The position numbers were made by a program, and so were the translations under genes. Under the pieces are notes generated by a model. The model did no database searches. It had not been told where the DNA came from and saw only the letters and a list, made by a program, of their open reading frames with translations. Below, in pieces: positions 6,229 through 13,695 of a stretch of DNA of 15,642 bases (position 1 is the stretch's first letter; each line of letters starts with the position of its first letter). The DNA lies in assembly GCA_001564035.1 (NCBI GenBank), contig LKMX01000012.1:1-15642 (forward strand). Direction: 5' to 3'. This DNA comes from Nanohaloarchaea archaeon PL-Br10_U2g27. Its GTDB lineage: Archaea; Nanohalarchaeota; Nanosalinia; Nanosalinales; Nanosalinaceae.

Positions 6229-6627
6229 ATGTCTATTGTTAGTGGCTCTGACAGAAGCGGAATAGAGGAAAAGGAGAAAAAAGTTTTCGATATGTTAGAT
6301 AGAGAGCTTGCCTCTATAGGCCTAGATGCTAAAGATATAGTGAGCAGGTTGAAAACATCTAATAAGGGTTCAATCGCAACAACTTTGAGAGTTATCGATG
6401 GTAAGGGAGGCCCCGAGCTTTTGAGAGAGGTAGTAGAGCTTTACGCAGAGTTTCAGTATTTAGAAGTTAAAAGAGCGGTGAAAAACGGTGATCCGGAAGA
6501 GTACCGGAAAGACTTGCTTACAATCAAGTTTGTACTACAGGAATACAATGGTATTTTCAACCCGGGTAAAAAGCTTCAGCCCTGGTTTATGCAGGATATA
6601 AATAATAAATTGAAAGAAATTGGCTAG
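6229..6627 (+). CDS. Small helical protein of unknown function
   Basis: 132 residues starting MSIVSGSDRSGIEEKEKKVF. It looks almost entirely alpha-helical, mixed in charge, with no signal peptide or membrane segment. A VDGKGGPELLREVVEL-like stretch (here VIDGKGGPELLREVVEL) and a C-terminal GKKLQPWFMQDINNKLKEI are its most distinctive parts. I do not recognise a family. The start is the first ATG, with no Shine-Dalgarno site; TTAAAA at 6195-6200 is about 31 bases upstream, compatible with a leaderless transcript. The stop codon is only 2 bases from the stop of the convergent glyoxalase gene. Confidence 0.65.
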   Translation: MSIVSGSDRSGIEEKEKKVFDMLDRELASIGLDAKDIVSRLKTSNKGSIATTLRVIDGKGGPELLREVVELYAEFQYLEVKRAVKNGDPEEYRKDLLTIKFVLQEYNGIFNPGKKLQPWFMQDINNKLKEIG

Positions 6628-6629
6628 GA

Positions 6630-7007
6630 TCAGCTGCTTCTGGCCAGGATTTCAACTTCGTAACCTTCAGGATCCTTTACAAAACCATAATTACCAGGAC
6701 ACTCTTCTGGAGGCCTATAATCTTCTCCACCGGCCTCAACAGCTTTTTCGTAGGCCTCTTCTAATGACTGGTCTTCATCAGTGTGGATGGCTATGTGGCC
6801 GAATCCTTCGCCTTTCTCATATTTTTCATCTTTTCCGTGGTTGTAGGTTAACTCGATTTCAGCGGTCTGGTCTTCAGCTCTCAAGAAGTAGAGTGTGAAA
6901 GTCTTCATCTCCTTCTTCTCTCTTAGTTCAAAGCCAAAGGCCTTTTCGTAAAATTCGATCATTTCTTCTGGGCATCCGGTTCTAAGCATGGTGTGTGCGA
7001 GTTTCAT
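6630..7007 (-). CDS. gloA: Glyoxalase I (lactoylglutathione lyase type)
   Basis: 125 residues, about the length of bacterial-type glyoxalase I. It isomerises the hemithioacetal of methylglyoxal and a low-molecular-weight thiol to the lactoyl thioester. The vicinal-oxygen-chelate metal ligands are all in place: H5 (KLAHTMLR), E52 (EIELTYNHG), H71 (GFGHIAIH) and E119 (GYEVEIL). The motifs FYEKAFGFEL and FVKDPEGYE are diagnostic. Short, E. coli-like enzymes of this class are typically Ni- or Co-activated rather than Zn-activated. Archaea usually lack glutathione, so the natural thiol is uncertain. A NikR-type nickel sensor lies directly upstream (68 bases) on the same strand. GATAAA on the minus strand (about 7036-7031) is about 26 bases before the ATG, so the gene may also have its own leaderless promoter. 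Confidence 0.85.
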   Translation of the reverse strand: MKLAHTMLRTGCPEEMIEFYEKAFGFELREKKEMKTFTLYFLRAEDQTAEIELTYNHGKDEKYEKGEGFGHIAIHTDEDQSLEEAYEKAVEAGGEDYRPPEECPGNYGFVKDPEGYEVEILARSS

Positions 7008-7020
7008 AAATCATTCTTTG

Positions 7021-7054
7021 AAACCGCAGGTTTATCAGTTTCGAATTCGTAAAC
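7021..7054. promoter_or_regulatory. Two palindromes at the glyoxalase promoter
   Basis: AAACC-gca-GGTTT (7021-7033) is a perfect 5-bp inverted repeat lying over and beside the TATA-like GATAAA. GTTTCGAATTCGTAAAC (7038-7054) contains the palindrome CGAATTCG within GTTT...AAAC arms. Both sit between the nikR-like stop and the glyoxalase start. They are candidates for operator sites, possibly for the adjacent NikR-like protein; neither matches the E. coli GTATGA-N16-TCATAC operator. Confidence 0.4.
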
Positions 7055-7075
7055 TTTGCCGCAACTTTGTTTGTC

Positions 7076-7444
7076 TTAGATTGATAAATCTGCTTTTAAT
7101 ACTCCTTTCCGACTTTCAATCAATTTGAACATTTCAATTATTTCTTCGGATTCGCCTTGTAAAATAAAAACTTGAATGCAATTTCCGTCGTCATCGTGAT
7201 CGTGAAGCTGAGATCTTACAAGGCCTTGGTGGTTATGAATATCTAAATCAACTCCTTCGTCGTGTCTGACGTTTAGAACGGCTGTTTTTAGGCCTTCAAG
7301 TTCTTCGAGCTCTTTATTCTGGCTTATAAAGTCTCTGACGGCTGTTCGGATAACTTCGCTTCTTCCGGAGTATCCTACTGATTTCTCTATCTCTTCGAGT
7401 TTTTCTAGCAAGTTTTCGTTAAGCGAGATGCTTACTACAGCCAT
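7076..7444 (-). CDS. nikR: NikR-type nickel-responsive ribbon-helix-helix regulator
   Basis: 122 residues. The N-terminal 45 form a ribbon-helix-helix DNA-binding domain (VVSISLNENLLEKLEEIEKS, then SGRSEVIRTAVRDFI). The rest matches the NikR regulatory ACT-like domain. The high-affinity nickel ligands of E. coli NikR (H76, H87, H89, C95) have exact counterparts with the same spacing: H70, H81, H83 and C89 in HNHQGLVRSQLHDHDDDGNC. The C-terminal IIEMFKLIESRKGVLKADLS fits the tetramerisation fold. So both DNA binding and nickel sensing appear intact. At 122 residues it is slightly shorter than E. coli NikR (133). A CTTAAAG element (minus, about 7472-7466) lies 25 bases before the ATG, implying a leaderless mRNA. 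The likely target in this window is the adjacent glyoxalase; no nickel transporter is visible. Confidence 0.85.
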   Translation of the reverse strand: MAVVSISLNENLLEKLEEIEKSVGYSGRSEVIRTAVRDFISQNKELEELEGLKTAVLNVRHDEGVDLDIHNHQGLVRSQLHDHDDDGNCIQVFILQGESEEIIEMFKLIESRKGVLKADLSI

Positions 7445-7520
7445 GTATCGTAGAGATTATTAAAACTTTAAGACATTTTTGATATATTTTCGGCTTGAGA
7501 AAACTTTGCGTGGTTTAAAA

Positions 7521-8594
7521 TCAGTTGATGAAGTCTTTTACAGTTTCAAAAAATGATTTTGAACTCTCAGGTTTTTTCCTTAGGCCTTCAAATACTTTTC
7601 TTTCCTCTTCAGATAGCTCTTCTGGTATTTCTACATCTACTTTGATATATAGGTCTCCTGTACCGAAACGCTCAGGCATGCCTTTACCAGACACTCTTAG
7701 AACCTGTCCTGGTTGGGTTCCAGAGGGTACATCAACCTCTATCTCTTTCTCAGGATGGCTTACTTCTATGCTGCAGCCGAGCGCCGCGTCTCCGACACCT
7801 ATTTTCTTGACAGTGTATAGGTCGCTGCCTCGCCTTTCAAGCTCCTCATGAGGCATAACAGAAATATATACGTACAGATCGCCGGAACGGCCTTCACGGT
7901 TCTCATGACCTTTATTCTCTAAACGCAGCCTTTGCCCGTCTTCAATGCCTTGAGGAACACTGAAGGTAATCTTCTCACTTGATTCTTTTACGCCTTTACC
8001 TTGACAGGCCTCACAGTGTTTTTCAGGAACCTTGCCTCTGCCTCTGCATTTAGAACACTCTTTAACTACTTGCCGGCGGCCGAAGAACGACTGCTCAACC
8101 TCTCTAACTCGGCCTTGGCCGTTGCAGGAAGGACATCTACGCGTTTCTCCGTTTTCGGCGCCAGTACCGTCACAGGCATCACACATAGTATTTCGTGATA
8201 CTTTAACAGTCTTTTCAACTCCTTTGTAGGCCTCTTCCAACGTTATTTCTGTATTAATCTTCAAATTCTGGCCTCTTGAACGGCCTCTGCTTCCGCCTCC
8301 AAAGATTTCTTCAAAAATATCTTGGAAGTGCGAAGCTGCCCGCTGCTGACCTGTAGAAGCACTTCCCTGGACTCCAGCTTTACCAAACCTGTCGTATTTC
8401 TCCCGCTTTTCTTCATCGCTTAGAACGTCGTAGGCCTTGTTGATTTTTTTGAACTTCTCCTCATCGGCCTCGTCACTGTTAGAGTCTGGATGATACTTCT
8501 TAGCCTTCTTCCTGTAAGCTTTCTTAATCTCTTTCTGTGTGGCGTCTTCGCTTACTCCTAGGAGCTGGTAGTATTCCTTCGCCAACAAACTCAC
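7521..8594 (-). CDS. dnaJ: Chaperone DnaJ (Hsp40), full-length type I
   Basis: 357 residues. J domain 1-70 with the catalytic HPD at 35-37 (KKYHPDSN); a short Gly/Phe-type linker containing [12 protein letters not shown] (about 93-108); four CxxCxGxG zinc repeats (C138/C141, C154/C157, C180/C183, C194/C197); then two beta-barrel client-binding domains and a C-terminal helix. It delivers unfolded clients to DnaK and stimulates its ATPase. The G/F region is shorter than in E. coli DnaJ. The start is a GTG at 8594, with minus-strand TTTAAG (8617-8612) about 21 bases upstream, so a separate leaderless promoter is likely even though dnaK ends 87 bases upstream on the same strand. Confidence 0.97.
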   Translation of the reverse strand: MSLLAKEYYQLLGVSEDATQKEIKKAYRKKAKKYHPDSNSDEADEEKFKKINKAYDVLSDEEKREKYDRFGKAGVQGSASTGQQRAASHFQDIFEEIFGGGSRGRSRGQNLKINTEITLEEAYKGVEKTVKVSRNTMCDACDGTGAENGETRRCPSCNGQGRVREVEQSFFGRRQVVKECSKCRGRGKVPEKHCEACQGKGVKESSEKITFSVPQGIEDGQRLRLENKGHENREGRSGDLYVYISVMPHEELERRGSDLYTVKKIGVGDAALGCSIEVSHPEKEIEVDVPSGTQPGQVLRVSGKGMPERFGTGDLYIKVDVEIPEELSEEERKVFEGLRKKPESSKSFFETVKDFIN

Positions 8595-8628
8595 CTAGAG
8601 AGTTTGATCATCTTAAACTGCATTCGGC

Positions 8629-8640
8629 CTGAGGCCTCAG
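8629..8640. promoter_or_regulatory. 12-bp perfect palindrome between dnaK and dnaJ
   Basis: CTGAGGCCTCAG, an AGGCCT core extended by three bases on each side. It lies just upstream of the TATA-like element of dnaJ, where a BRE-proximal regulator could bind, but the core is so common here that it may be incidental. Confidence 0.35.
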
Positions 8641-8681
8641 CAGCTTTGATATTTTGAAATTAAATGAGGGAGAAGAGGACA

Positions 8682-10583
8682 TTACTCTTCTTTCTCCTCT
8701 TCTGTGTCGACTTCTTCGTAGTCTGCATCAACTACATCGTCCTCCGAGTTTTGGCTCATGTTCATGTTTTGTGCTGCTTGCTTCAGGTCTTCTTCGCTCA
8801 TGTTGCCCGGATCGAAGCCGCCCATTCCTCCTGCTTGGTCGCCGTACATTTCTTTACCGATTTCCTGTAGCTCGCTTTCTAGGCCTTCAATAGCGTCATC
8901 GATATGTTCTGATGCTTCTTCAAGATCTTTGATTTCTTCTGCTTCGTCTTTTGCTGTTTCAACTTGTTCTACTGCGTCCTGAATGTTTTCGACTGTTTCT
9001 TCATCTACTTGTTCTTCAAAGTTTTCGATCTGCGTTTCTGCTTGGCTGATGATGGTGTCGGCCTTGTTCTTGGTTTCTATAAATTCTCTTCTCTTTTTGT
9101 CTTCTTCTGCGTGTTTCTCTGCTTCTTCTTTCATTTCTTCTATTTCTTCGTCATCAAGGCGTGAGGCCTCGTCGATTGTGATGCTTGCTTCTTCTCCGCT
9201 CTGTTTTTCCTCTGCGCTTACCTGTAGAATGCCGTCTGCGTCTATCTCGAATGTTACCTCGATTTGCGGAATTCCTGCCTGTGCAGGAGGGATCCCTTCA
9301 AGATTGAACCGGCCTAGACTTTTGTTGTCCCGAGCCATCTCCCTTTCTCCTTGAACTACGTTTACTGTTACAGTGGTCTGGTTGTTTTGTGCTGTTGTAA
9401 ATGTTTTGCTTTCTTCAGCGGGAACAGTTGTATTTTTCTCAATCAACTTCTCAGTCAGGCCTCCTTTAACTTCTACGCCCAGTGATAATGGGGCTACATC
9501 GAGTAGTAGGATGTCGTCCATCTGTCCGCTGATGCTTCCTGCTTGGATTGCTGCTCCTATAGCTACTGCTTCGTCTGGGCTTACGCTTTGGTCTGGTTCT
9601 AGGCCTGTGATTGCTTGTACGTGTTCTTTGACTGCTGGTATTCTGGTTGTTCCTCCGACTAGGATTACTTCGTCTAGGTCTGAGTTTTCTAGGCCTGCGT
9701 CTTCAACTGCTGTCTTAACTGGGTCGGTGGTTCTCTGTATTAGGTCTTCGACTAGTGATTCGAACTTGCTTCTTGTGAGTTCGTAGTCGATGTTAAAGGT
9801 TTCTCCGTCTTCTTGGTGGATGAATGGTATTGTGATTTTTGTCTTCTTTTTTGAGCTGAGTTCTTTTTTCGCTTCTTCTGCTTTTTCACGGATTCGCTGC
9901 AAGGCCTCGTCGTTCTCCAGTCTGATGTCGTTTTCTTCTTCGAATTTGTCGAGGATCCAGTCCACTATTTTTTCGTCAAAGTCGTCTCCGCCTAGGTTGT
10001 TGTCTCCTTCAGTTGACTGGACTTCGTAGATTCCGTCGCCCATTTCTAGGACTGTGACGTCAAAGGTTCCGCCTCCGAAGTCGTATACCAGTATTTTTTG
10101 CTCTCTGTCATCGTCTAATCCGTATGCTAGAGAAGCTGCTGTCGGCTCGTTTAGGATTCTTTCGACTTCAAGGCCTGCGATCTCTCCTGCGTCCTTCGTC
10201 GCTTGTCTTTGTGTGTCATCAAAGTGGGCTGGCACTGTAATGACAGCTTTGGTTACTTCTCCGCCGATTTTGTCCTCGGCGTCTTTCTTCAGTTTTTGCA
10301 GGATCATGGAGGAGATTTCTTGTGGCGTGTAGTCTTCTCCTTCTAGTTCTACAGTGTAGTCTTCTCCCATGTGGCGTTTAATCGATTTGACTGTGTTTTC
10401 TTCGTTGGTCAACATCTGGTTTTTAGCCGGCTTTCCAACTAGTCGTTCATCGCTGTCAAAAGCCACTATTGATGGAGTTACTCTTTCTCCTTCGCTGTTT
10501 TCCAGAATTTTTGGTTCTCCGTCTTCGATTTTTGCTACTGCGCTCCTTGTTGTTCCTAGATCGATTCCGATTATGTTTGCCAT
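8682..10583 (-). CDS. dnaK: Chaperone DnaK (Hsp70)
   Basis: 633 residues, normal length. Nucleotide-binding domain: phosphate-1 [14 protein letters not shown], phosphate-2 [17 protein letters not shown], adenosine motif [12 protein letters not shown]. The interdomain linker [13 protein letters not shown] precedes the substrate-binding domain ([19 protein letters not shown] region), followed by an acidic helical lid and a tail ending [11 protein letters not shown]. It is the ATP-driven core of the chaperone cycle, with DnaJ (downstream) and GrpE (upstream, beyond an inserted gene). ATG 10583 is preceded by GGTGAG at the usual distance. Minus-strand TTTAAAAA (10631-10624) gives a start of transcription near 10602. 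The surface is strongly acidic, as in halophiles. Archaeal dnaK genes are thought to derive from bacteria; this copy carries the local AGGCCT signature throughout, so it is long resident. Confidence 0.98.
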   Translation of the reverse strand: MANIIGIDLGTTRSAVAKIEDGEPKILENSEGERVTPSIVAFDSDERLVGKPAKNQMLTNEENTVKSIKRHMGEDYTVELEGEDYTPQEISSMILQKLKKDAEDKIGGEVTKAVITVPAHFDDTQRQATKDAGEIAGLEVERILNEPTAASLAYGLDDDREQKILVYDFGGGTFDVTVLEMGDGIYEVQSTEGDNNLGGDDFDEKIVDWILDKFEEENDIRLENDEALQRIREKAEEAKKELSSKKKTKITIPFIHQEDGETFNIDYELTRSKFESLVEDLIQRTTDPVKTAVEDAGLENSDLDEVILVGGTTRIPAVKEHVQAITGLEPDQSVSPDEAVAIGAAIQAGSISGQMDDILLLDVAPLSLGVEVKGGLTEKLIEKNTTVPAEESKTFTTAQNNQTTVTVNVVQGEREMARDNKSLGRFNLEGIPPAQAGIPQIEVTFEIDADGILQVSAEEKQSGEEASITIDEASRLDDEEIEEMKEEAEKHAEEDKKRREFIETKNKADTIISQAETQIENFEEQVDEETVENIQDAVEQVETAKDEAEEIKDLEEASEHIDDAIEGLESELQEIGKEMYGDQAGGMGGFDPGNMSEEDLKQAAQNMNMSQNSEDDVVDADYEEVDTEEEKEE

Positions 10584-10597
10584 TTTAATTAACTCAC

Positions 10598-10615
10598 CAC
10601 GTTTTTGATTACGTG
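10598..10615. promoter_or_regulatory. CACGT-N8-ACGTG inverted repeat at the dnaK transcription start
   Basis: A perfect 5-bp inverted repeat, CACGT (10598-10602) and ACGTG (10611-10615), placed between the minus-strand TATA box (TTTAAAAA, 10631-10624) and the Shine-Dalgarno GGTGAG. The predicted start site (about 10602) falls inside it. A repressor bound here would block initiation, so it is a candidate heat-shock operator. It does not match the Phr consensus I know. Confidence 0.5.
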
Positions 10616-10686
10616 AATAAAAATTTTTAAACAGTTGGGAGGAGCTAAAAGACTAACTTAGTTGTATTAATAGAATGGCTAAATAA

Positions 10687-10695
10687 TTTATATTC
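10687..10695 (+). promoter_or_regulatory. TATA box of the sugar dehydrogenase gene
   Basis: TTTATATTC centred about 23 bases before the ATG at 10714, so the mRNA is probably leaderless. The 130-base gap to dnaK contains promoters in both directions. Confidence 0.55.
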
Positions 10696-10713
10696 TACAA
10701 ATTAAATCTGTAT

Positions 10714-12141
10714 ATGAGGATCAGAGTAGCAGTAGTAATATTAATTATTATACTATTGGTGGCAGGAACTCTAATTCATAATTCTGAGTCTTTTAAAGCT
10801 GAACTCAATTTTACAGCACAAGAGACTGATGCTCAAGATGTAGAAGAGAATAGAAACATCTCAAAACCCATAGGCTATCAGAATCTAGATAATCGTATTT
10901 ACGATGGTAGCTTCTCTTATCATTCGAGCGAATCTAATAGTCAAACTCAGACAATTTGGGAGTGCGGTTTTGATCAGTGCAATAAGTCGACGCTGGAACA
11001 GACATATACTATATGTGAGGACTGGTGGGCGCCAGAAGAGGGCGAGCCAGATAAATGCATAAGAACTTCAGATGGAGTAAATAAGGTATCGGTGAAGTCG
11101 GATAGAGCTAACCATATAACTGCGCCTCTAACTCAAAAAAATTATTCTACTTCAAAGAAAGCAGATGAATTAATATCTAACTATAGAGATGGCCCTATTT
11201 ACCACTTAACAAGACCGTGGAACATTGAAATACTCAACGACTCAAAAATGCTAATTTCTACTAGAGGCGGAAATATTTACTACATAGATGATCAAAAAGT
11301 TGAAAGAGAGTACAACTTAGAAGTTGAAGACGGCCATACGGGCTCAGGACTCCTAGGTATAACAAAACATCCAGACTTTCAACAAAACAACAAAATTTAC
11401 GGTTATTACACCTACAAGGAGGGTTATTCCAGAGTTTCCTCTTTTGAGCTCGGCCAAGATAACCTAAAAAATGAAGAAGTCCTAGTAGATGAGATACCCG
11501 GTTATAAAGAACATTACGGAGGAAGATTAGAAATTGGACCAAATCAACATCTCTATGTAACCACTGGAGATGCATTTTCACCTGAAAAAGCCAATAAATC
11601 AGATTATCTAGGCGGAAAAATACTCAGATTAGAACTCGATGGAGCTATCCCGGAAGATAACCCTTGGAGCAACGAAGTTTATGCTAAAGGACTAAGAAAC
11701 CCTCAAGGAATGGCTTTCCATCCCGAAAATGACACTCTGATGATTAGTCAGCATGGGCCGTGGCGCCGAGATGAAATAAGAATAATAGAGAAGGGCGAGA
11801 CATACTCTTGGCCGGAACCGTGTCAAGCTTCAGATCCTTTACGTAAAAATCAGAGCCAGCCTCTTTTCTGCACCCAGACATATACCCTAGCACCTAGCGG
11901 AATTACCATAGTAGATGATCCAGAACACGAATGGTATGGAGACATGTTTGTAGCAAGTCTAAGAGGCAGACATTTACACAGGTTTGAATTTAATGATGAG
12001 CTCCAACTAGAGAAGAATGAAGTCTTTTATGTCTCGGAGGGACACAATACTACCTCTAGATTAAGAGATGTAGCTTTTGATCAAGAAGGGCTCTGGATTA
12101 TAGGGGATGGACAAGGTATAACTAAGATTAGTCCTGGATAA
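10714..12141 (+). CDS. Membrane-anchored PQQ-type sugar dehydrogenase (GSDH/YliI family)
   Basis: 475 residues. An N-terminal hydrophobic segment (VAVVILIIILLVAGTLI) is a signal or anchor. About 140 extra residues with four cysteines (C84, C89, C101, C115) precede a six-bladed propeller typical of soluble glucose/aldose dehydrogenases: PWNIEIL and MLISTRGGNIYYID, GLLGITKHPDF, EHYGGRLEIGPNQHLYVTTG (H267 aligns with the catalytic His), LGGKILRLELDG, GLRNPQGMAFHPE, ISQHGPWRRDEI, APSGITIV, GDMFVASLRGRHLHRFEF and RLRDVAFDQEGLWIIGD. Such enzymes oxidise sugars outside the cell using pyrroloquinoline quinone. Several N-x-S/T sites suggest surface glycosylation. It contains no AGGCCT, unlike all sizeable neighbours, and sits in opposite orientation between grpE and dnaK: signs of insertion. 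PQQ use is inferred from the family; some members differ. Confidence 0.82.
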   Translation: MRIRVAVVILIIILLVAGTLIHNSESFKAELNFTAQETDAQDVEENRNISKPIGYQNLDNRIYDGSFSYHSSESNSQTQTIWECGFDQCNKSTLEQTYTICEDWWAPEEGEPDKCIRTSDGVNKVSVKSDRANHITAPLTQKNYSTSKKADELISNYRDGPIYHLTRPWNIEILNDSKMLISTRGGNIYYIDDQKVEREYNLEVEDGHTGSGLLGITKHPDFQQNNKIYGYYTYKEGYSRVSSFELGQDNLKNEEVLVDEIPGYKEHYGGRLEIGPNQHLYVTTGDAFSPEKANKSDYLGGKILRLELDGAIPEDNPWSNEVYAKGLRNPQGMAFHPENDTLMISQHGPWRRDEIRIIEKGETYSWPEPCQASDPLRKNQSQPLFCTQTYTLAPSGITIVDDPEHEWYGDMFVASLRGRHLHRFEFNDELQLEKNEVFYVSEGHNTTSRLRDVAFDQEGLWIIGDGQGITKISPG

Positions 12142-12152
12142 TCCGGACTAAT
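12127..12152. terminator. Hairpin between convergent genes
   Basis: ATTAGTCC (12127-12134) and GGACTAAT (12145-12152) form a perfect 8-bp stem with a 10-base loop, spanning the sugar dehydrogenase stop codon and lying 17 bases from the grpE stop. Followed by AATTTCATACTCTTTTCTT on the plus strand, a pyrimidine-rich tract compatible with archaeal termination. Confidence 0.5.
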
Positions 12153-12169
12153 AATTTCATACTCTTTTC

Positions 12170-12655
12170 TTACTTATCTCCTACAACCACTTCTGATTCT
12201 CGTAAAACCTTGTTGCCGAACATGTAGCCTTTTCGTTTTTCTTTTAAAACTTTTTTGCCATCGCTCTTTTTCTCTACGGCCTTATGCAGATTTGGGTCAA
12301 ACTCTTCGCCTTCGGCATCGATTCTTTGCAGGCCTTCTTTCTCTAGTTTTTCGTATAGTTGGTCCGCCACCATTTTCACTCCTTGGAGTAGTGCTGAGTC
12401 TTCGTTCGCGGATAATATGGCTCTCTCCAAATTGTCGATTACTTCTATCAGGTCTTCTGCCAGATTTTTCTTTGCTTCGTGTTGTGAAGCTTTCTTCCTT
12501 TTTTCTTCGTCTTTTTTGTAGTTTTCAAAGTCTGCTTTGGCTTTCTTGGCCTTTTGCTCCCATTCTGAGGCCTCTTTCTGTGTTCTGTCAAGCTCTATTT
12601 CCAACTGTTTTAAGGCCTGTATTAGTTGTTCTTCGGAGAGTTGGCTGTAGGTCAT
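12170..12655 (-). CDS. grpE: GrpE, nucleotide exchange factor of DnaK
   Basis: 161 residues. A long N-terminal coiled coil (LIQALKQLEIELDRTQKEAS through KADFENYKKDEEKRKK) leads to the four-helix and beta domain with family landmarks: LIEVIDNLERAI, LLQGVKMVADQLYEKLEKEG, FDPNLHKAV and KGYMFGNKVLRESEVVV. GrpE dimers release ADP from DnaK. ATG 12655 has minus-strand ATTTTAA (12680-12674) about 22 bases upstream, so a leaderless start. In haloarchaea grpE and dnaK are normally neighbours in this order on one strand; here the two are 1.6 kb apart because of the oppositely oriented sugar dehydrogenase gene. Confidence 0.95.
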   Translation of the reverse strand: MTYSQLSEEQLIQALKQLEIELDRTQKEASEWEQKAKKAKADFENYKKDEEKRKKASQHEAKKNLAEDLIEVIDNLERAILSANEDSALLQGVKMVADQLYEKLEKEGLQRIDAEGEEFDPNLHKAVEKKSDGKKVLKEKRKGYMFGNKVLRESEVVVGDK

Positions 12656-12702
12656 TAGTAAAGAAGAAGAGGGTTAAAATTGAAATAAAGAATTGGTGTT
12701 TT

Positions 12703-13146
12703 TTATCCGAAGATTCCGCTGGTTATTCTGTCAACGAATCCTGGTCTCGGTGTGTCTTCGCCAGGTGTTTCTTCTCTTGTTTCGTTAGGGCCTTCTGGTT
12801 CTGCTTCATCTAGTGCTTCTTCTGCTTGTTGTTCAGGCTCTGTGTCGTTTTGGTCTTGGTTTGGCGTTTCTTGTTCTGGTTCTTCGGGTGTTTCAGCCCC
12901 TGACTGGTTCTGGAGGTCTAGCTCAGACTGTAGTCGGTTCACTTCTTCTCTTAACTCGTTTATCTGTGCTATTAGTTCATCTCTTTCCATGTCTTCGAGG
13001 GAATCGTTTTGAGCGCTATCTGCGCTTTCCACTCCTTGGGCTTCAACTTCTAGCTCTGCCTCGCTATCATCCTGTTCGTGCTGACCTGCAAATGCTAGGC
13101 CGGTAATCGTCACTAGGATAAGCGCTACTGTGAGTAATTTTCTCAT
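12703..13146 (-). CDS. Secreted acidic coiled-coil protein, unknown function
   Basis: 147 residues. A Sec signal peptide (MRKLLTVALILVTITGLAFA, likely cut before GQHEQ) is followed by an acidic linker, a coiled coil (about 50-80: LEDMERDELIAQINELREEV, continuing NRLQSELDLQ), a low-complexity Glu/Pro/Gln/Thr stretch (about 83-132) and a short C-terminus PRPGFVDRITSGIFG with hydrophobic and amphipathic character. There is no cysteine and no obvious transmembrane anchor unless the C-terminus inserts. I do not recognise a family. GATAAAAA on the minus strand (13178-13171) is about 27 bases before the ATG (leaderless). It lies between the pilin gene and grpE, all on one strand with gaps of 42 and 47 bases, so read-through into grpE is possible. 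Confidence 0.65.
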   Translation of the reverse strand: MRKLLTVALILVTITGLAFAGQHEQDDSEAELEVEAQGVESADSAQNDSLEDMERDELIAQINELREEVNRLQSELDLQNQSGAETPEEPEQETPNQDQNDTEPEQQAEEALDEAEPEGPNETREETPGEDTPRPGFVDRITSGIFG

Positions 13147-13188
13147 AGAATTACATTTTAGCTAGAAATCTTTTTATCTTTTCCCTTT

Positions 13189-13599
13189 TTATTCTAGTTC
13201 GAAGCAGTTAGTTGTTATTGATTCTCCTTCCATCCATAGTGCTACTTCTTGCCCTGCTTCAACTTCTTCGTCAATTTCCGCATGAAAGGTGTGATGCGGC
13301 GCTATTAGGCCTTCAGGGTCTAGTGAGACGTCTTGAGGGGCGCCGTCAACTTCTGCGTCTATCATGCTGTTATCTATTTCTCCTGTGGCCTCGTTTCTTA
13401 CTGCTATATGTGTTTCTCCGTTTTCGTGCCAACAGCTTTCGAAGTTGATGTGGTCGACGTCCAGCGATGTCTCTGGGGCCGAGTCCTCTACTGCTTCTTG
13501 CTGGTCTCCTATCAAGGCCCAGAGCGTTCCGGCTGCTGCCACGGTTATCAGCATGAGGAGAACTACTGCTACTACAGGGGTAACGCCTTTTTGACTCAT
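13189..13599 (-). CDS. Archaeal type IV pilin-like protein
   Basis: 136 residues. The N-terminus SQKGVTPVVAVVLLMLITVA is a class III (prepilin) signal: a short charged leader, Gly5 as the predicted cleavage site and a hydrophobic assembly helix that follows immediately, as in the archaeal pilin N-terminal domain (DUF1628/Pilin_N). The rest is a small acidic beta-type domain with two cysteines (ESCWHENG and TTNCFELE) that could form a disulfide. Such pilins mediate surface attachment in haloarchaea; for an epibiont-type lineage they would be candidates for host contact (inference). No pilin peptidase or assembly ATPase is in the window. TAAAAA (minus, 13632-13627) lies about 31 bases before the ATG. 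It is divergent from the 13694 gene, sharing a 94-base promoter region. Confidence 0.8.
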   Translation of the reverse strand: MSQKGVTPVVAVVLLMLITVAAAGTLWALIGDQQEAVEDSAPETSLDVDHINFESCWHENGETHIAVRNEATGEIDNSMIDAEVDGAPQDVSLDPEGLIAPHHTFHAEIDEEVEAGQEVALWMEGESITTNCFELE

Positions 13600-13665
13600 C
13601 TATAGTTAGTGGTTGGTGTCGGATGGTTTTTAGCTCTTCGCATCGAAAATATCAGGAATCAAAAA

Positions 13666-13671
13666 TTTAAA
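13666..13671 (+). promoter_or_regulatory. TATA box of the 13694 gene
   Basis: TTTAAA centred 25 bases before the ATG at 13694, the expected spacing for a leaderless archaeal transcript. Confidence 0.6.
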
Positions 13672-13680
13672 CAAGTCTTC

Positions 13681-13695
13681 ATAAAGAAGGTATAT
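13681..13695 (+). repeat. AAAGAAGGTATA motif, copy 4, over a start codon
   Basis: ATAAAGAAGGTATAT is identical over 15 bases to 1331-1345. It overlaps the predicted transcription start and the first bases of the ATG at 13694. AAGGT here could also pair with 16S rRNA, but it is only 2 bases from the ATG, too close for a normal ribosome site, so an operator is an alternative. Confidence 0.55.

Noticed and set aside
8964..10608. Several plus-strand ORFs opposite dnaK
   Set aside because: All are shadows of the unambiguous dnaK gene.
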